DNA from: Desulfobacula sp.
GTDB taxonomy: Bacteria; Desulfobacterota; Desulfobacteria; Desulfobacterales; Desulfobacteraceae
Length of the DNA stretch: 57,428 nucleotides
Assembly (NCBI GenBank): GCA_020048635.1
Contig: JAIFMF010000051.1
Location: 1-57,428 of the forward strand
Direction of reading: 5' to 3'
Positions 53,988 to 57,428 of this stretch are shown piece by piece. The translations under genes and the position numbers were made by a program. The notes under the pieces were generated by a model, which saw nothing but the letters and a program-made list of their open reading frames with translations, had not been told where the DNA came from and searched no databases. Numbering within the stretch: position 1 is the stretch's first letter; each line of letters starts with the position of its first letter.

Positions 53988-55016
53988 ATGGAACTTCAAT
54001 CAATATGGTTTTTTTTATGGGGACTCTTATGGGCTGTATTTTTCATGACAGACGGGTTTGATTTCGGAATCGGAACCCTTTACCCCTTTCTCGGGAAAAC
54101 AGATCAGGACAAACGGATGATGATCAATTCCATCGGACCCCTGTGGGACGGCAATGAAGTCTGGCTTCTGACGGCCGGTGGTGTCACCTTTGCCGCCTTC
54201 CCCAAAGTCTATGCCGTCATGTTTTCCTCCCTATACACACCCTTGATGCTGATTTTATTTGCCCTTATTTTCAGGGGGGTGGCTTTTGAATTCAGGGGAA
54301 AAATAAACAGCGAAGGCTGGAAAAAACTCTGGGACACCTTTATCTTTCTTGGCAGTTTTCTGCCTGCTCTTCTTTTCGGCGTCGCCTTTGCCAATATTTT
54401 CCAGGGCATCCCCTTTGACGACAAGGGCATATACCACGGCAATACCTTAAAACTACTGAATCCCTACGGACTTCTGGGAGGGATCTTGTTTGTTCTGTTA
54501 TTCCTTCAGCATGGGGCCAACTGGCTCAATATCCGAACCACCGGCGAACTCCGGCAAAGGGCCATTGCCGTATCGCAAAAAATCTGGCTTGCCCTTGTGC
54601 CTGTGGCCGTTATTTTTCTCATTGCTTCTTATTTTGCAACCGACCTTTACGCCAATTATTTTAAAACCCCGGCTCTTTTCCTGGTCATTTTTGTCACCGT
54701 GGCCGCTCTTTTGGCAACTCGGTTTTTTATTGCAGGACAGCATTTTTTCAAAGCCTGGTTTGCCTCGGCCATAACTATTGTGGGAGCCACCTTCTTTGGA
54801 ATCATCGGACTTTTTCCAAGACTATTCCCCTCCAGCATGGATGCCGCATATTCATTGACCGCCTTTAATGCCTCATCCAGCCCCCTGACATTGAAAATCA
54901 TGCTGGGCGTTGTTCTGGTCTTCATCCCCCTGGTTATTATCTATCAGGCATGGTCCTATTATTTTTTCAGACATCCTGTATCCCGGGAAGACCTTGATCT
55001 GGAAGACGCCTATTGA
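53988..55016 (+). CDS. cydB: Cytochrome bd quinol oxidase subunit II
   Basis: A 342-residue CydB with the conserved start FFMTDGFDFGIGTLYPF, GPLWDGNEVWLLTAGG and several further membrane helices (FRGVAFEFRGK, LLFLQHGANWL). Length is normal for the short-form family. It lies 23 nt after cydA with CAGGAG upstream. Confidence 0.95.
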   Translation: MELQSIWFFLWGLLWAVFFMTDGFDFGIGTLYPFLGKTDQDKRMMINSIGPLWDGNEVWLLTAGGVTFAAFPKVYAVMFSSLYTPLMLILFALIFRGVAFEFRGKINSEGWKKLWDTFIFLGSFLPALLFGVAFANIFQGIPFDDKGIYHGNTLKLLNPYGLLGGILFVLLFLQHGANWLNIRTTGELRQRAIAVSQKIWLALVPVAVIFLIASYFATDLYANYFKTPALFLVIFVTVAALLATRFFIAGQHFFKAWFASAITIVGATFFGIIGLFPRLFPSSMDAAYSLTAFNASSSPLTLKIMLGVVLVFIPLVIIYQAWSYYFFRHPVSREDLDLEDAY

Positions 55017-55075
55017 TATAAAATTGAAAATCATAACAAAAGATTAACCCCTTAAACCAAAGGAGACTGAGGATA

Positions 55076-55234
55076 ATGGACAGATATGTTTGCGGACCTT
55101 GCGGCTATGTGTATGACCCGGCAGACGGCGATCCAGACAACGGCATTGACCCGGGAACAAGTTTTAAAGACCTTCCTGATGACTGGTGCTGCCCCATTTG
55201 CGGCGCTTCAAAAGACGATTTTGAAAAAGAATAA
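55076..55234 (+). CDS. Rubredoxin
   Basis: A 52-residue rubredoxin starting at ATG 55076 (AAAGGAGA and GAGGATA upstream). The iron is held by CGPCGY and CPICGA. The core [16 protein letters not shown] and [11 protein letters not shown] is canonical; the extra Cys before CP replaces the usual Val. In sulfate reducers rubredoxin donates electrons to oxygen- or superoxide-reducing enzymes. The position after cydAB supports an oxygen-defence unit. A terminator follows. Confidence 0.95.
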   Translation: MDRYVCGPCGYVYDPADGDPDNGIDPGTSFKDLPDDWCCPICGASKDDFEKE

Positions 55235-55248
55235 AAATTAATTTTCAA

Positions 55249-55277
55249 GCCGGACAAAAAAAAATTCTTTGTCCGGC
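55249..55277 (+). terminator. Terminator after rubredoxin
   Basis: Perfect 10-bp stem GCCGGACAAA/TTTGTCCGGC (55249-55258 and 55268-55277), followed by CCTTTATTT; 14 nt after the rubredoxin stop. It may also serve the minus-strand gene at 55443. Confidence 0.75.
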
Positions 55278-55442
55278 CCTTTATTTAAAGAAAATCAATG
55301 GCGGCATTGGCCACATCGGCATTCAGCCTGCCGGATTGCGCTAATATCCCCGACATCACCATGGAAGGGATGGCTGCTTCAAACAAGGAAGAGACGTATA
55401 TCACCACATCCCTTCCTTTTGTGTTACAATCTGATTTCAGTA

Positions 55443-56462
55443 CTATTTTTTTAAGAAATCCAGGCAGAACTTAAGTGCCTCATCTCCCGGAAGGCCTTTT
55501 GCTTTTGTATTTGTAACATATCCTTCCAGCAACGGTTTAACCTTTTCTGCCCATTTTGTATCTTCCTCAGCAGAAAGCGTTATAACCTTATTGCCCCTGG
55601 CCTTGATGAATTCCATGCCTTCCATATCGATTTCATCCCATGTTTTACCCTGCTTTAGAATCCATTCCTGGCTCACTTCAGCAAAGACTTTCTGTACATC
55701 GGGTGGAAGGGCTGCCCATCTTTCCTTGTTCATAATGACAAACATAGCGGTTGAATATGCGGAAGCATAGTTCAATGTCGTGGAGGTGATAACTTCACCC
55801 AATTTCCAGCCTTTAAGGGACTCAACGGGACACATGACACCCTCTACTACACCGGAACGGAGAGATTCGTATGTTTCAGGCATGGTTATACCGACAGGCG
55901 CACCACCAAATGCGGTAACGATCTTCGCAGTGACACCGGTTGCCCGGACCTTTACTCCTTTAAGATCGTCAAGCGTCGAAACCGGTTTTTTTGAATGCAG
56001 AAGACCTGGTCCGTGTCCATGGAGGTACAGGACCTTCACATCATCCAATTCTTTGGGTTGAAATTTGGCATAAAACGCATTGATCATGTTTGTTGCCTGA
56101 GAACCGCTTTTATAGCCGAGTGGAAGATCAGTGACTTCCATGAGGGGAAATTTCCCGGCTGTGTAGCCGAAAACACTGAAGCCGATATCTGCAATTCCTT
56201 TAACAATTCCGTCATAGGTTTGAGCTGACGGCACAAGTGTGCCCCCCGGAAAGTAGGAGATTGCAACTTGTCCATTGGTTCTTTTCTCAATTTCTCTGCA
56301 CCAGCTCTCTGCAAGAATACTGTTTTTGTGCGGGGCTGGGAAAAAGTTGGAATAATTGAGTTTAATCGGTCCATCGGCTGCTAAAGATGCAGCGGGTAAT
56401 GAAACATAAAAAAGGGATACTAAAAAAATGAATAAAACGAATACTGCTGACAATTTTTTCAT
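55443..56462 (-). CDS. TRAP transporter solute-binding protein (DctP family)
   Basis: A 339-residue periplasmic binding protein. Signal peptide with a hydrophobic core (FVLFIFLVSLFYVSL) and cleavage near AASLAAD (about residue 29). The body has the DctP pattern: FFPAPHKNSILAESW, ISYFPGGTLVPSAQTYDGI, LDDLKGVKVRATG and the carboxylate-binding region AFGGAPVGITMPETYESL. It captures an organic acid for a DctQM permease, whose genes are not in the window. A phenylacetate-CoA-ligase-type gene lies upstream on the same strand, so an aromatic acid ligand is plausible. Confidence 0.92.
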   Translation of the reverse strand: MKKLSAVFVLFIFLVSLFYVSLPAASLAADGPIKLNYSNFFPAPHKNSILAESWCREIEKRTNGQVAISYFPGGTLVPSAQTYDGIVKGIADIGFSVFGYTAGKFPLMEVTDLPLGYKSGSQATNMINAFYAKFQPKELDDVKVLYLHGHGPGLLHSKKPVSTLDDLKGVKVRATGVTAKIVTAFGGAPVGITMPETYESLRSGVVEGVMCPVESLKGWKLGEVITSTTLNYASAYSTAMFVIMNKERWAALPPDVQKVFAEVSQEWILKQGKTWDEIDMEGMEFIKARGNKVITLSAEEDTKWAEKVKPLLEGYVTNTKAKGLPGDEALKFCLDFLKK

Positions 56463-56542
56463 TAAAACTTCCTCCTGACATTAAAGGTTATAACCACTTG
56501 CTTATACTGCAATTTCATTGCTTCTATTCATGGGTTTGCCTA

Positions 56543-56734
56543 TCAATCAACCATCAGATTCAATGTTATGAGGTCCGAGATGTTCAATTCCATCATTTTT
56601 ATGCTTGCCAGAGCCCTTTTCGAATTTCTTGATATGGCGGGAAAAGAAGAGGCCATAGCTTCCAGCTCAATGATTAAATCTTTAATTTTAAGGATGTTAT
56701 CATTAAGTTTTGATACATCATAAACAGGCTTCAT
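56543..56734 (-). CDS. Small helical protein coupled to the ligase gene
   Basis: A 63-residue ORF starting at ATG 56734, which overlaps the ligase stop (ATGA). It is predicted mostly helical with a regular pattern (LNDNILKIKDLIIELEAMA) and no cysteines, signal or recognisable domain. Tight coupling suggests it is translated. It could be a small partner of the ligase. A longer reading from 56743 is possible but lacks support. Confidence 0.5.
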   Translation of the reverse strand: MKPVYDVSKLNDNILKIKDLIIELEAMASSFPAISRNSKRALASIKMMELNISDLITLNLMVD

Positions 56735-57428
56735 AATCCGCATTCCTTTTCCGTCATATTTTTCTTTCTCAGATCCTTGAAACGCTTTGCCTTGGACTCG
56801 TATCTGGGCAGGGTACCGTAATCATAGTATTCGATCTGGTATCCCAGGTTTGTTTTCAGCCTGAGCTGGTCTTTCAAAATGGTTTCAATACTGATCTGTG
56901 TCACTTCAGGCAGAAGTTCAACCTTGAGTTTGATCCGGTCCACATCCCCCTGTTTATCCACAATCACTTCAAATTCATCACCCAAACCTCTTATAGATCT
57001 GACTACTTCTTCAATGGCGGCGGGTGAGATCAGAACGCCCTTGACCTTTGTGATATCATCAGCCCGGCCGATGACGCCTCCCCGGATCACCCTGAATGTG
57101 CGGCCACAGGAACACGACTCTGAATCCCACTCAATAATATCTTTGGAATCAAACCGAATACAGGGCTGGGCGATCCGATCCAGAGCCGTGATGATCATTT
57201 TCCCTTTCCGGCCCGGCTCTTCAATGATCTCGCCTGTTTCCAGATCTTCAATCTCCACCAGAAACAGAGCTTCATTGACATGCATGCCGCAGGGCTGTTT
57301 TCTGCATTCATAGGACCAGGCACCGATTTCTGTGGCCCCTGAGTGATCAAATACTTTTGCCCCCCAGGCTTCTTCCATCCTTTTCTTGGTGCTGGGGATA
57401 CCGGCTCCCGGTTCTCCTGCACAGGTGA
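56731..57428 (-). CDS. Phenylacetate-CoA ligase family protein, C-terminal part (truncated by window)
   Basis: The frame is open to the right edge, giving about 231 residues of a PaaK-type aryl-CoA ligase. Seen: CAGEPGAGIPSTKKRMEEAW at the edge, DHSGATEIGAW (adenylate-binding), a FDSKDI core, a SCSCGRTF motif, GRADDITKVKGV and the C-terminal ACT-like domain. These activate aromatic acids to CoA thioesters with ATP. The N-terminal P-loop is outside the window, so substrate cannot be judged. It is followed by the small ORF and the TRAP binding protein. Confidence 0.9.
   Translation of the reverse strand, partial: TCAGEPGAGIPSTKKRMEEAWGAKVFDHSGATEIGAWSYECRKQPCGMHVNEALFLVEIEDLETGEIIEEPGRKGKMIITALDRIAQPCIRFDSKDIIEWDSESCSCGRTFRVIRGGVIGRADDITKVKGVLISPAAIEEVVRSIRGLGDEFEVIVDKQGDVDRIKLKVELLPEVTQISIETILKDQLRLKTNLGYQIEYYDYGTLPRYESKAKRFKDLRKKNMTEKECGL

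Noticed and set aside
55285..55407. Short minus-strand ORF (about 38-40 codons from GTG) between rubredoxin and the TRAP binding protein
   Set aside because: It has no recognisable family, a non-ATG start and overlap with a terminator region. It could be a gene remnant.
1..57428. CRISPR arrays, insertion sequences, transposases, integrases, phage genes
   Set aside because: I scanned for direct repeats with spacers, transposase motifs and terminal repeats and saw none. A tRNA is present at 44039 but has no integrase or repeated 3' end beside it.

Overview
The window looks like chromosome of an anaerobic, complete-oxidising sulfate reducer of the Desulfobacterota, close in gene content to Desulfobacula/Desulfobacterium-type aromatic degraders. 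This assignment rests on a Wolinella-type diheme succinate dehydrogenase/fumarate reductase, a membrane ETF:menaquinone oxidoreductase, methylmalonyl-CoA mutase, an octaheme cytochrome, a cytochrome bd oxidase next to rubredoxin, and a fumarate-adding glycyl-radical enzyme. No 16S gene is present, so it is an inference.

Layout. Positions 1-167 are the end of a chemotaxis receptor. From 25925 down to 249 runs a co-directional minus-strand cluster of 22 genes. It holds, in transcription order: a complete bbsABCDEFGH set (beta-oxidation of a benzylsuccinate-type acyl-CoA); etfBA and the ETF:quinone oxidoreductase; PrpD-family and ElbB-family enzymes; a small accessory island (DUF4258/YgiT zinc protein, DUF4037, SDR epimerase, DUF4125, acyl-CoA ligase); then sucCD, frdCAB and fumarase. 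Upstream lies a regulator made of two complete TetR units in one chain (26353-27603). Beyond an AT-rich control region, a plus-strand operon (28219-37484) encodes an X-succinate synthase: gamma-like subunit, glycyl-radical alpha subunit and beta-like subunit. Two radical-SAM activases follow, the first carrying an in-frame UGA, then a MoxR ATPase, a VWA protein, a ThiS/MoaD-like carrier, an unrecognised protein and a MoeB/ThiF-like E1 enzyme.

How it works together. The synthase adds a methyl aromatic (toluene, p-cresol or a relative) to fumarate. The bbs enzymes convert the product to an aroyl-CoA plus succinyl-CoA. CoA transfer or SucCD gives succinate, and FrdCAB re-oxidises it to fumarate. 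ETF and its quinone oxidoreductase take the acyl-CoA dehydrogenase electrons. The fumarate co-substrate loop is therefore encoded beside the pathway. The bss-like and bbs-like promoters share the same TTGACA-17-TTGAAT layout.

The rest is more general: a methylmalonyl-CoA module (meaB, mutase, epimerase) on the minus strand; adk, rpsU, folC, tRNA-Arg(CCG), a glycosyltransferase, a methyltransferase and a ChaN-like lipoprotein on the plus strand. A sigma-54 activator is divergent from a rhodanese/octaheme cytochrome/cytochrome b operon with a near-perfect -24/-12 promoter. A second sigma-54-type promoter precedes cydAB and rubredoxin. The window ends with a TRAP solute-binding protein, a small unknown ORF and a truncated phenylacetate-CoA-ligase-type gene.
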